Source of the DNA: JBCCCJ01 sp039029315
GTDB taxonomy: Bacteria; Bacteroidota; Bacteroidia; J057
Length of the DNA stretch: 64,000 nt
Direction: 5' to 3'
Assembly: GCA_039029315.1 (NCBI GenBank)
Contig: JBCCGK010000008.1
Span: forward strand, 62,001 to 126,000
Shown here: in pieces, positions 9,207 through 18,081 of the stretch
Numbering within the stretch: position 1 is the stretch's first letter
How the letters are laid out: each line of letters starts with the position of its first letter
Notes under the pieces: model-generated
What the model saw: only the letters and a program-made list of their open reading frames with translations
Database searches by the model: none
Told to the model about the DNA's origin: nothing
Position numbers and translations under genes: made by a program

Positions 9207-11102
9207 ATGCGCACTTCTCCTTTCAAATTGACACCAGCCTGGGGGCTGATATGTGTTGTGATGGCCAGCCTTCTAGTCATGTCCCCCTCTTTATTCAATG
9301 GATGGGTCAACTGGGACGATGACCATTATGTACTCAACAATCCCCTGGTTCAAAGCCTCTCCATCGGGCAAATCGGAGAAATGTTCTCTACCCTACAGGT
9401 TCAGGGCAATTACCATCCGCTTACCCTTCTCTCCCTTGCAATAGATTATCAGATCGCGGGCACAGATCCATTCATGTTTCATGCGACAAATCTATTGCTA
9501 CATCTGTTGAATACCGCCTTGGTATTTGGCTTTGTGTATCTGTTGATGAAGAGAATATGGATAGCTGTGATAACTGCTCTGTTGTTTGGGATTCATCCGA
9601 TGCATGTAGAATCAGTGGCCTGGATTTCAGAGCGAAAGGATGTCTTGTATACCTTCTTTTTTCTGGGGGGCTTGCGTCTGTATCTGACCTATTTACAAGC
9701 CGAGAGGAAGAAATATTTATGGCTTGCCTTGTCTATGCTAGCTTTTGTCTTGTCCTTATTATCCAAAGGAATGGCCGTTACCTTTCCTCTGATCTTGTGT
9801 TTGATTGATTATGTCTACAAACGAACAGATTATCGACGGTTGATCCTGGAAAAAATTCCTTTTTTGCTGATCAGTTTGGGATTTGGAGTTCTGACGATTA
9901 TCGCACAACGGGCAGGGCAGGCACTGAGCCATGCACCGGATATTTCTTTTGTCGAATCTCTGGCTACAGCCAGTTATGGAATGAGTTTGTACACGATCAA
10001 AGCATTAATTCCCGTTCACCTGTCTACCCTTCATCCGTATCCGATGATGGTGGGAGAAGCCATGCCTGCCTATATGTATCTATCGGTTCTTTTTGCTGCG
10101 GCCCTGTTGTATCTGGTCTGGCGAGGCATCCCTAGGAGTCGTGAATTTGGATTTGGGGCTGGACTATATTTGATTTCTCTTGCCCCAGTATTGCAGCTTT
10201 TACCTGTTGGGAACGCCATGATTGCAGAGCGGTATACCTATATCGCCTACATCGGTTTGTTTTTTCTTCTGGGATGGGGAGTAGATCAATTCGTGCAAGG
10301 CTGGAATAACAATAAACAAAGTCAGCGAATAGGGGGCGTAATTTTGTTAGGTGTGTATGTGTTGCTGATGATGCTGAGCACTATTTGGCGCATACCAGTT
10401 TGGAAAAATGGAGAAAGTTTGTGGACGGATGTGATGGAGAAATATCCTGATCACTATTATAGTTATGCAAGCCGGAGTATGTACTGGATACAGCAGAATT
10501 TGCCCCAAAAAGCACTGGCAGATGTCAATGAAGCTCTGATTCGCAACCCTGGATTTGCAGATGGGTTTGTCAATCGCGGGATGTTATTTGCGCAAAGAGG
10601 AGAATATGAGCGAGCTGTTGCCGATTATGATCAGGCCATTTTGCTAGATAGTATGAACCATTTGCCATACCTCAACCGTGGGGCAGTGCTCAGAATTTCC
10701 AATCGGCCAAAGGAAGCCCTTCGTGATCTCAGTCGTTCGATAGAACTAGATCCTGCTGTGGTGATGAGTTATCACAATCGGGGCATCCTTTACAGACAAC
10801 AGAAACAATTTGACGCAGCCATTCAGGATTTTTCTGCCGCCCTGAACCTAGAGGCAAGCAATCCTGTGTTGTGGTTTGAGCGTGGATGGGTAGAAGCTCT
10901 GGCAGGCAATCTCTATGCAGCAGAGCAGGATTTCTCGGAAGCGATCAGATTGAAGTCCGATTATGCCCAAGCGTATTTTTATCGATCATTGGCCTATCGT
11001 GAGCAGAAACAAACAGAAAAGGCTTTGCAGGATGCGTTGACGGCGCGTGAGTTGGGCCTGCAAGTAGAGGAAATGTACCTGGAGGAGCTTCGCAATCAGT
11101 GA
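9207..11102 (+). CDS. Multi-pass TMTC-like GT-C glycosyltransferase with TPR repeats
   Basis: Predicted 631-residue integral membrane protein: about ten hydrophobic segments in residues 10-420, then five or six TPRs (about 430-631; motifs such as FVNRGMLFAQRGEYERA). The first extracytoplasmic loop carries WDDDHYV (Asp 37-39), resembling the acidic motif of GT-C / protein O-mannosyltransferase-like enzymes, and HPMHVESVAWISERKDVLY is the conserved second loop of bacterial TMTC-type proteins. Such proteins are thought to move sugars from a lipid carrier to proteins or glycans; the substrate here is unknown. I chose the ATG at 9207, preceded by AAAAGGA, over the TTG at 9141, because the hydrophobic N-terminus starts just after it. 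It ends 16 bases before the converging deacetylase gene. Confidence 0.85.
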   Translation: MRTSPFKLTPAWGLICVVMASLLVMSPSLFNGWVNWDDDHYVLNNPLVQSLSIGQIGEMFSTLQVQGNYHPLTLLSLAIDYQIAGTDPFMFHATNLLLHLLNTALVFGFVYLLMKRIWIAVITALLFGIHPMHVESVAWISERKDVLYTFFFLGGLRLYLTYLQAERKKYLWLALSMLAFVLSLLSKGMAVTFPLILCLIDYVYKRTDYRRLILEKIPFLLISLGFGVLTIIAQRAGQALSHAPDISFVESLATASYGMSLYTIKALIPVHLSTLHPYPMMVGEAMPAYMYLSVLFAAALLYLVWRGIPRSREFGFGAGLYLISLAPVLQLLPVGNAMIAERYTYIAYIGLFFLLGWGVDQFVQGWNNNKQSQRIGGVILLGVYVLLMMLSTIWRIPVWKNGESLWTDVMEKYPDHYYSYASRSMYWIQQNLPQKALADVNEALIRNPGFADGFVNRGMLFAQRGEYERAVADYDQAILLDSMNHLPYLNRGAVLRISNRPKEALRDLSRSIELDPAVVMSYHNRGILYRQQKQFDAAIQDFSAALNLEASNPVLWFERGWVEALAGNLYAAEQDFSEAIRLKSDYAQAYFYRSLAYREQKQTEKALQDALTARELGLQVEEMYLEELRNQ

Positions 11103-11118
11103 GTAGCAATAGTCTGCC

Positions 11119-12423
11119 TTATAGATTTGTCAGATAAGAAATCATAGATCGGATCGTCTGACTCCAGCCCTTCCATTCTTCCGACTCACTTAAGGCATCA
11201 TTGTGGATCAGCAAGACGAAGGTTCCCCCCACAATTCTACATCCATTGACGATTGTTTGAAAATGATCGAGGGCTTGATCTGGCGATAACCCCAGATACT
11301 GTTCCAGACTTCGATCCATGATGTGGGTGGGCCACAACATCAGATCAGTCTGTTCATTTTTTTCTAAATCAAACCAGGGATAAGGTTGCGCCATGCCAGC
11401 CGGGAATCCACCACTCTGAAAGAGACAACTGGAAAATTCATCCCGAATGCCCATTGCCTGTAAGGATCGAAATGTCTCAGGCAGTTTGTATCGAAGAAAA
11501 TGTTGGCGGGAGTGGGTAATCTCTTCACCCAATACAGCCTCCAGAGCTTCTTTTTCTGAGTTGAGACGTGAGGGATTCAGTGGTGTGGTATAAGAAGGAT
11601 GAATGCCGCAGCGATAGCCCTTTCGTCTGATCTCTTGCATCAGGTGTCGATAAGCAGGAGTTTTGGGAAAAAAGCGACTGTCAAAGGGAGAATGCCTGTC
11701 CAGCAAAAAGAAAAATTGCGTCTTATCTGGTGGACAGAGCACAAACAATTCATCGAAGGTGTCATAGGGATCTTTCTTGTTGAAATGTGTGCGAATACGT
11801 TCCAACAACTGCCCCCATCGACCATGCAATACATCTTTTCCAGCTCCTCCCAATGCAATGCCGACCCCTTTGTGCAGATACTTCCAGGGATTATCTACAT
11901 CGATGGTGATCCGAAAATCAAATTGTGGGGAAGGCAAACCAGGCAGATCTTTTCCACGATAAGCACCCTGCAATTTTCGCCACAGATAGAGGGCGTACAG
12001 ATGTACAAGTGGGAGCCGATCCAACGACAACTCAGCCGATAGCAGCTTGGAGGCATCATATCTCTGATGGGCATCGAGTGGCGGCTCGAGATATTTTTCA
12101 TATTCGCTGACCAGAAAGAAAACTGCTGAAAACAAATCAAACGTCAGATCAGTCCCAGTATCCTCTGTGGCGAAAAGATGAGGAATCGCTGCATGTCGGA
12201 TCACAGGATATTGAGGGCGAATGTCTGATTCTTCCAATAAACCAAGATTGGGAATGCTGACACCCTGTCCTGCATGCTGAGCCGAATAGTTGACCAAAGG
12301 CCCTTCTGGAAGTGTCTCAACTGAGCTGAGAATTTGATAAGGAAGGAGAAGGATCTGCCCAAACAGAAGATCCATCGTATAGCTGATACGTGGCGTGACA
12401 TGAGGAACCAGAATGGAGAGCAT
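11119..12423 (-). CDS. Polysaccharide deacetylase family protein (NodB-like)
   Basis: This 434-residue protein has an N-terminal region of about 160 residues of the kind found ahead of deacetylase domains in Bacteroidota (DUF7033-like), then a NodB-like fold. Visible motifs are the metal-binding start TIDVDNPW (Asp 175, Asp 177), a second motif with His in GIHPSY (His 275), and HFLRYKLPETFRSL. No signal peptide or membrane segment is seen, so it probably acts in the cytoplasm. Members of this group usually lie in exopolysaccharide or capsule loci, which fits its position next to two Wzz-type genes on the same strand; it is 34 bases downstream of the first. The substrate is inferred to be an N-acetylated sugar but cannot be read from the sequence. 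Confidence 0.85.
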   Translation of the reverse strand: MLSILVPHVTPRISYTMDLLFGQILLLPYQILSSVETLPEGPLVNYSAQHAGQGVSIPNLGLLEESDIRPQYPVIRHAAIPHLFATEDTGTDLTFDLFSAVFFLVSEYEKYLEPPLDAHQRYDASKLLSAELSLDRLPLVHLYALYLWRKLQGAYRGKDLPGLPSPQFDFRITIDVDNPWKYLHKGVGIALGGAGKDVLHGRWGQLLERIRTHFNKKDPYDTFDELFVLCPPDKTQFFFLLDRHSPFDSRFFPKTPAYRHLMQEIRRKGYRCGIHPSYTTPLNPSRLNSEKEALEAVLGEEITHSRQHFLRYKLPETFRSLQAMGIRDEFSSCLFQSGGFPAGMAQPYPWFDLEKNEQTDLMLWPTHIMDRSLEQYLGLSPDQALDHFQTIVNGCRIVGGTFVLLIHNDALSESEEWKGWSQTIRSMISYLTNL

Positions 12424-12457
12424 GAATCAAGAGCAGATTAGGGAGGCCGAATATCTG

Positions 12458-14629
12458 TTATCGATTGAGATGTCGCATTTCAACCTTGTTCAGAACAGAT
12501 CCCATTAGTTGATCGTCCAGAGATTGAAGATAGGTAATAGATTCTTTGTCTGCTGGATTGACACTGACAGTGGCAGCAAATACAGGGATGACTTTATTGG
12601 AGAATCGAACCAACTCCTTGGAGTCAGCATAAGAGTTGAGTTCTGGACCTTCCATCAGGATGAAATCATAGTCTTGTGCAAGTTCTTGCAACAAGGACTC
12701 GAACTCTGTTGCTGCAAATACTTCGGTAGGGGAAAACTCTCCACCTTCACATCCAATGACATCTACACCTTGAAACACAGAATTAGAGACCAGCATCTTT
12801 CTTGAAATTTCTTTGTTCAGATAGCGTTCCAGAGAGGGAGTAGCAGCTGTGATCTGAGTCAAAGAATTTCGCTTGAAATGCGTATCAATCAACAGAACTT
12901 TCTTTCCATTCAAGCTCATGGAGTAGGCCAGGGACACCAGCAAAGATGTCTTACCTGTTCCTGCGCGTGTACTGGTGATCAGGATATTTTTTTCTCCAGC
13001 CTCTTCTACTTCATAGCGAATCTTGCGAAGGAGTTGTTTGTAACTTTCCAGGCTTTGATTCTTCTGGGTTTCTCCAAAGAGAGAGACAAGATCCAGATTG
13101 TGGGTATTGAGTCTGTTCAGGGTTCCGATCATGTCAAGATCAGTCATCGGCCCAAAACGCGAAGGAAATCGAATGCTTACATCCAGGTACTCCAGCAAGA
13201 AGAGGATTCCTGCACACAAAGACAGACTCACCAGGGCAGAGAGTACTGTTAGAAAAGCTGTCTTGGAGGGTTCTGGATTCTCGGGTGGCTGAACAAAGGT
13301 TTCCTGGCTGACCTCTCCTGTAACGATGTCCAGTGCAGAGATTTTGGCTTCATTGAGTTGATTGAGCACAACCAGATAGGCATCTCTGGCGACTTCGAGT
13401 TCTTTGCCCAAAGGAGAATTGTAAGCACCACTGGATGTAAAGGTTCCAGCTCTGCTACCAACTTGTTGGAGTTCCTGATTGATCAGCTCTATTCGTTCAC
13501 GGGCCAGATCCAGTTTTAGCTCATTTCTGACTTTGTTGCGAATCAATATTCTTCGATTCTCTGTCAAGTTGGTTTTGGTTCCAGTAAGGGAACTGTAGAT
13601 CTCGGCAGCAAGTTCATTGCTGGCATTGTCGAGAGAATCCCTGGCACTGCTTCGAAAGCCATTTCGAACATAACGAGCGTTCAGTCTTGTCAGACGACCT
13701 CGCAGGAGTTGACTCAGGTTCTGACCTCTGCTAAGTTCTTGTCCAAGATATGATTGAGAATTCGTCTCATTGAGTTGACTTTGTAGGTCAATCAACCGAC
13801 GCTCCGCATCGAATACTTCTTCATTGGCCAATTCTCTTTGTTGTTCCAGCTTGTTGATCCCCTGCATTAATTCATGCATGGGGTTGGAGACATCTTTGCC
13901 CTGAGCTTTTTGGAAGGTTTCCCACGCTTTGACCTTGTCGTCTAGTTCTGCTTTCTTTTCTGCGACTCGTTCTGCAAAGAATCCAATGGAATTCTGAGAG
14001 CGCTCAGAGCGAATGTTGGCATAATATCGAATAAACTCCTGACTAAGTGTATTCACCACAAAGGCAGACAGATAAGGGTTTTCGGACACAAACTCGATCC
14101 CGATATAATCTGTTCCGGGAATTCGCTTGACCATCAAGGTTGTCCGCAGAGATTGGTAGTCATAGCGGATGTTGCGGAGAATCTGAATATGTTTTCGCTC
14201 CAGCTCGTCTGTCGCAAACAGTGTCTGAATTGAATCAAGCTTGGTTTGATATCGGGATTGCGCCACGCGAATTTCTTCAGAAGAATAAGTGGCTCTAAGT
14301 TTGGCGAGGGATCGGAATGGTTCAGTCATTTCCAGATCGTGCAACATCAGTCGATAGGACACGAGCTCCAACACTTGCGGAGAGCGGATCATCTCTTCCA
14401 TATGCTTGAAACGCGCCTCGATTTCATACTTTTGAAGACCTCTGGAATATCCGCCAGTGAAGGCAATTCCACTTCCCTCGGAAATCCCGGTAGAGAGTTG
14501 GGCGACTGCTTTATATACTTTGGGTGCCTGTCTGGAGATCAAAAATGTGGTGATAGCAGCGACGCTTGTAATCGCTAGAATCAACCATTTTCGTCTCAGA
14601 AGTACACGGAAAAAATTTATCAGATCCAT
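12458..14629 (-). CDS. Wzz/GumC-type polysaccharide co-polymerase with degenerate BY-kinase domain
   Basis: 723 residues. A short N-terminal tail is followed by a membrane segment (about 14-32), a Wzz domain, a long periplasmic coiled coil (about 210-430), a second membrane segment (about 456-480) and a cytoplasmic P-loop domain (about 525-723). Such proteins control chain length and export of exopolysaccharide. The Walker A motif is intact (STRAGTGKT, Lys 560), but Walker A' reads IDTHFKR, with His 584 in place of the second Asp of the usual DxD, and the Walker B position reads LMEGPE with Glu 660 in place of Asp. The C-terminus has no tyrosine cluster. I therefore expect nucleotide binding but weak or no tyrosine-kinase activity. 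It forms an envelope-polysaccharide group with the flanking deacetylase and the second Wzz protein. Confidence 0.88.
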   Translation of the reverse strand: MDLINFFRVLLRRKWLILAITSVAAITTFLISRQAPKVYKAVAQLSTGISEGSGIAFTGGYSRGLQKYEIEARFKHMEEMIRSPQVLELVSYRLMLHDLEMTEPFRSLAKLRATYSSEEIRVAQSRYQTKLDSIQTLFATDELERKHIQILRNIRYDYQSLRTTLMVKRIPGTDYIGIEFVSENPYLSAFVVNTLSQEFIRYYANIRSERSQNSIGFFAERVAEKKAELDDKVKAWETFQKAQGKDVSNPMHELMQGINKLEQQRELANEEVFDAERRLIDLQSQLNETNSQSYLGQELSRGQNLSQLLRGRLTRLNARYVRNGFRSSARDSLDNASNELAAEIYSSLTGTKTNLTENRRILIRNKVRNELKLDLARERIELINQELQQVGSRAGTFTSSGAYNSPLGKELEVARDAYLVVLNQLNEAKISALDIVTGEVSQETFVQPPENPEPSKTAFLTVLSALVSLSLCAGILFLLEYLDVSIRFPSRFGPMTDLDMIGTLNRLNTHNLDLVSLFGETQKNQSLESYKQLLRKIRYEVEEAGEKNILITSTRAGTGKTSLLVSLAYSMSLNGKKVLLIDTHFKRNSLTQITAATPSLERYLNKEISRKMLVSNSVFQGVDVIGCEGGEFSPTEVFAATEFESLLQELAQDYDFILMEGPELNSYADSKELVRFSNKVIPVFAATVSVNPADKESITYLQSLDDQLMGSVLNKVEMRHLNR

Positions 14630-14834
14630 AGTTTAGTGCCGACATTTTCGACCAACTACGCCAAAATCAACAAATGATAGCTGTCGCAAAAGGTATTTTA
14701 TGAAAAATTTGGAATTCCTCCCAACGAACCTACAAGTTACGAATATTTACTTTTTCTACTACCTCTGTGTAATGTGTCTGCGCAAATGGCAGAAAGTTAG
14801 TAGAATCCCCAGTGAATTTGTAGGTCATTTGGGC

Positions 14835-16154
14835 TTAGTGGTCATTTGGGTATTGTGACAGGGGCAAAATCCGGGCCGAACGGTTCGTCCACCTCAGATA
14901 TTTTACTTGAAAAAGCCAAATTAACCAAAGAAAAAAACTTGTCAGTCCTGCAAGAATCCCCATGAACTGACTTGCCATTGGGTTTGGAAAGCGGGATGTC
15001 CCTCTTGCTACAAGTACAAGACTTTGTTCCAGCCTGGTTTGTGAAATTTCGGCTTCTCTTAATTTGTTCAATATTTCCAAATAAGCCTGCTCGGAGGCAA
15101 TGACTTCTTCCTCATAAGTGGCGAGCAAGGCGTCTTCTTTTTTGGACAGTTGTTCCTGAAGATGTTTCAGTTCTTCTTCCATGAACTTGAGATGTGCCAT
15201 TGCGCTCCCCAATTGGATGGCCAGATTGGTCTGTCCGTCTGTCTGCTGCGTCGGATGAATCCAGCGAACGGCGATAATCTGGGGATTTTTTTGGTGATCA
15301 TTTTGCTGGTCGATCTCCTCCTGCAATGCCTTGATCTGCAGTTGCTGCTTCTGGTATCGACTTTCTAGTTGAGAAATTTTGTGGAGAAGATCTCGCGTCT
15401 CCTGATTCGAATCATTGCTTCTCAATGCTTGCCGCTTGTTGCGGAGGCGGGAAGTCTTTTCTTCGAGTTCCGAACGCTTCTGATCAGCAATCTGCCCAAG
15501 TAAGTCGATGGAACTTTCTATCCTTTCTTTCTCTACAATCAATTGATATCGAATGAATTCTTCACAGAAACTATTGACCATATAGGTGGACATCTCGGGC
15601 GTATAGCCATGTCCCTGTATTCTGATCTGTGTACCGCCTGGAACCCGACTGATTGAGATTTTGTCCGAAAGAGAGGCTGATGTATAGCCCAATCTTCGCA
15701 GGAGGAGGGACATCATGCTGTCTTGACTGGATGGCCCGAACTCTGTTTCCAGTGCTGCCAATTTCTCCCGAAAGGCAGTGGCGAGTATGGCACGGTCTTC
15801 CCGATGTAGTCTTTCGATGGCTTGTTGCCGCTGACTGAAGGCTTGATTGGCAGTAAGATCATGCGCAGCGAGCGAAAGCGCCAGGAGTCGGATGGCTCGC
15901 TCAGACTTCATCGAAGCAATTAAGGAGCTTACTTTGTTGTGAGAATGCGCTTCCATGTTCACCAGAGAGTGGCGGGAACTGGTGGGTTCGCCCAACATTT
16001 CCGGGAAAACGCGGATTCTGGCTTCTGCTGTATAAGAAGACTGAATGAAATGAAACAGTAAAAAGGACAAAAGACCAATACATACCGGTACGATTGCCAG
16101 AATAAATAACTTTTTTCCTAACGTGATCAGGTGCTCCATAGGCGCATTCTTCAT
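14835..16154 (-). CDS. Wzz-type chain-length determinant protein without kinase domain
   Basis: 439 residues with an N-terminal membrane segment (about 15-37), a periplasmic Wzz-like region, a long coiled coil rich in Glu, Lys and Gln (about 210-370) and a C-terminal membrane segment (about 395-418) ending in a short basic tail. The architecture is that of the kinase-bearing protein downstream without its P-loop domain, so the pair may form a mixed co-polymerase. The two genes are 205 bp apart. The start codon lies only a few bases from a MITE-like element inserted upstream, so its original promoter may have been displaced. An internal ATG at codon 6 (MEHL) is an alternative start. The assignment rests on topology and coiled-coil pattern more than on sharp motifs. 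Confidence 0.75.
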   Translation of the reverse strand: MKNAPMEHLITLGKKLFILAIVPVCIGLLSFLLFHFIQSSYTAEARIRVFPEMLGEPTSSRHSLVNMEAHSHNKVSSLIASMKSERAIRLLALSLAAHDLTANQAFSQRQQAIERLHREDRAILATAFREKLAALETEFGPSSQDSMMSLLLRRLGYTSASLSDKISISRVPGGTQIRIQGHGYTPEMSTYMVNSFCEEFIRYQLIVEKERIESSIDLLGQIADQKRSELEEKTSRLRNKRQALRSNDSNQETRDLLHKISQLESRYQKQQLQIKALQEEIDQQNDHQKNPQIIAVRWIHPTQQTDGQTNLAIQLGSAMAHLKFMEEELKHLQEQLSKKEDALLATYEEEVIASEQAYLEILNKLREAEISQTRLEQSLVLVARGTSRFPNPMASQFMGILAGLTSFFLWLIWLFQVKYLRWTNRSARILPLSQYPNDH

Positions 16155-16160
16155 TGCTAA

Positions 16161-16321
16161 GAGACTGTTTGAACATCTGTCGCTAATTTTTTGTATGCGT
16201 CTTTTTTCCTCATCCTACAGCTTTTTTTGTCCTCATAGCACCACTATGAAAACAAAAAAGAGCCTTGTCTGAGAAAAAAATTCATCATAAAAATTCTCAG
16301 CACAGATCTCAAAACAGTCTC
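16161..16321. mobile_element. MITE-like element with terminal inverted repeats and TAA target duplication
   Basis: The two ends are GAGACTGTTT (16161-16170) and AAACAGTCTC (16312-16321), a perfect 10-bp inverted repeat that extends imperfectly inward (GA..ATCTGT..ATTTTT on both ends). Both sides are flanked by TAA (16158-16160 and 16322-16324), a 3-bp direct repeat of the kind made by insertion. The 161-bp interior has no open frame and holds a strong hairpin (arms with CTTTTTTTGT and ACAAAAAAG around 16220-16262). TNA duplications are typical of some IS5-family elements, so a related IS may mobilise it; that link is inference. The rest of the gap (16322-16461) shows nothing recognisable. Confidence 0.7.
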
Positions 16322-16461
16322 TAAGTTGCAAAGAATATGACGTTTGTCTGTGCCTTTTTCCATCAGCTGTAAGAGCAGAAGTCCTAGCAGGAAAAAATGA
16401 CTGTTAAACGGGACCTTCCATTTCTGGTTTTGGGAATATCTCCTTGATTAAATGTCCTGGA

Positions 16462-16989
16462 TTACTGCCTCACATTTCCTTGCAGGAGATTCTCCAGGGC
16501 TTGCCATGCCTCTTCAAATTCTCCGGCGACATACAATTTACTCCGAAAGAGGGGATATTCTTTTTGATAAATTGCCAGCATCCTTCCAGCAGTCTGCCGG
16601 CTATGGCGGACATTGGCGATGCGATCGCAGAGCTTGACAAGGGTGGCATAAGGCGTTTGCCGAATACCAGCATAATATTTCTCGCCTGCACGTTCAGTAC
16701 GAGTTCTTCCTTTGTCGTTGGTGAGGGCATAGACGATTTCCGCCACCTCTTCTCCCAAGACCTTTTTGACATCATTGTAGGTCTCTCTAGCGTCCTCGAT
16801 CACATCATGACACCAGGCAGCAGCGATGATGACCTCTCGCGTGGCCGGGTCATAGGACTGACTGAAGCTGTCAGCTGCTTCTGCAACCATCTGCAAGTGG
16901 AAGGCATAAGGCTTGTCGTCATAGGTGTGATTCGTCGCTGTGTGGCGTTCGGAGGCATAGTTTTTGGCGGCTTGGGATAAAGAAATCAT
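16462..16989 (-). CDS. HD-domain phosphohydrolase, MESH1/SpoT-hydrolase-like
   Basis: This 175-residue protein is essentially one HD domain. It carries the ordered metal ligands of the RelA/SpoT hydrolase type: His 31 (FHLQMV), His 61-Asp 62 (AAWCHDVIED) and Asp 122 (KLCDRIANV). Small stand-alone members hydrolyse (p)ppGpp (small alarmone hydrolases) or other nucleotides. The YALTNDKGRTRTER and YYAGI segments also fit that family. It has no synthetase, TGS or ACT domain, so a broad HD phosphohydrolase role is the safe reading. It is the last gene of a probable minus-strand group with an aminotransferase and a sulfotransferase-like gene, though 152 bp separate it from the aminotransferase. Confidence 0.85.
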   Translation of the reverse strand: MISLSQAAKNYASERHTATNHTYDDKPYAFHLQMVAEAADSFSQSYDPATREVIIAAAWCHDVIEDARETYNDVKKVLGEEVAEIVYALTNDKGRTRTERAGEKYYAGIRQTPYATLVKLCDRIANVRHSRQTAGRMLAIYQKEYPLFRSKLYVAGEFEEAWQALENLLQGNVRQ

Positions 16990-17141
16990 AGTGAGATCCG
17001 ACTTTTTTTTTGATAGAAAACATAAGAAGTAGATGAAAATAGATCTTCAAGCCGTTTCCCTCTTCCTTGCAGCCATGAGGAGGGCTGGAAGGAAGAAGGA
17101 TCAGAGAAGTAAGCCGAAAGAGAAGATCCATCTTTCAGGTC

Positions 17142-18041
17142 TCAAAACGGCAGGGGTTCACCATCTTTTTCGGTTCTGGCGCGAAAAAGTTGTTGAATGG
17201 ATTGTGTTAGGGGGCCAACTTCTCCCTTCCCAATTGTTCTCCCATCGATCTCAAGCACAGGACTCAGCTCTCCCATGGTTCCAGTAGTGAATACTTCATC
17301 CGCACTGTGAAACTCTGCAACAGAGATTCGTCTTTCATGAAGCGGGATGCCATGTTGTTGTACCAACTCCATAATTAGTGCTCGGGTAATACCAGGAAGA
17401 CAAGCTTCTGGCAGAGGCGTATGCACTTCTCCATTTCTGATCATGAAGACATTGGTGGCATTGGTCTCTGCTACGAATCCATGAATATCCAGCATCAGCG
17501 CATCATCTACCCCAGCAAGATTGGCTTCGATTTTGGCGAGGATATTATTGATCAGGTTGTTGTGGTGGATCTTCGAATCCACAAATTGGGGAGAGTTCCG
17601 TCGGTTGCTGGCTGTGATCAGGCGGATGCCACCTTTGTCATAGATGGGCGGCTTCCATTCCGCCACGATGATCAGGCATGGACCAAACTGATTCAGTCGA
17701 GGGTCCATGCCGGAAGTCGTTTTTGTTCCGCGGGTGAGTGTCATGCGAATGTGGGTATTGTCTCGCATCCCGTTGGACTGGAGCGTATCAAAGATCGCCT
17801 GTTTGATTTCTTCACGGCTTGGGACCTCAGAAAAAGCCATCGCCTTGGCAGACGCAAATAATCGGTCCAGATGTTTGTCCAAACAAAAAATCCGCCCGTC
17901 ATATACCCGGATGCCTTCCCAAACGGCATCTCCTCCCTGGACGACACTGTCGAATACAGATACTTTGGCTTGATCTCTGTGGACAATCTCGCCACCTACA
18001 TAAATCTTGATGTGCTCGTTTTTAGGATTGAAGCTTTGCAT
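17142..18041 (-). CDS. Class IV (branched-chain type) aminotransferase
   Basis: 299-residue PLP enzyme of fold type IV. Visible features are the N-terminal VFDSVVQGGDAVWEGIRVY segment (GDxVWEGIR, substrate side), the likely PLP-binding Lys 157 in DSKIHHNN, and the cofactor segment FVAETNATNVF with Glu 192. The family transaminates branched-chain amino acids, D-alanine or aminodeoxychorismate; the sequence alone does not decide between these. It follows the sulfotransferase-like gene by 40 bp on the same strand. Such pairs, or fusions of the two domains, occur in other bacteria, so a joint pathway is plausible. There is no signal peptide; it should be cytosolic. Confidence 0.9.
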   Translation of the reverse strand: MQSFNPKNEHIKIYVGGEIVHRDQAKVSVFDSVVQGGDAVWEGIRVYDGRIFCLDKHLDRLFASAKAMAFSEVPSREEIKQAIFDTLQSNGMRDNTHIRMTLTRGTKTTSGMDPRLNQFGPCLIIVAEWKPPIYDKGGIRLITASNRRNSPQFVDSKIHHNNLINNILAKIEANLAGVDDALMLDIHGFVAETNATNVFMIRNGEVHTPLPEACLPGITRALIMELVQQHGIPLHERRISVAEFHSADEVFTTGTMGELSPVLEIDGRTIGKGEVGPLTQSIQQLFRARTEKDGEPLPF

Positions 18042-18081
18042 GAGAATGATTGCTGGTTATTTGTTATTGTTTATTGAGTTA

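Noticed and set aside
16444..16980. 178-codon open frame opposite the HD-domain gene
   Set aside because: The minus-strand frame has intact HD metal ligands; the plus-strand frame is a shadow.
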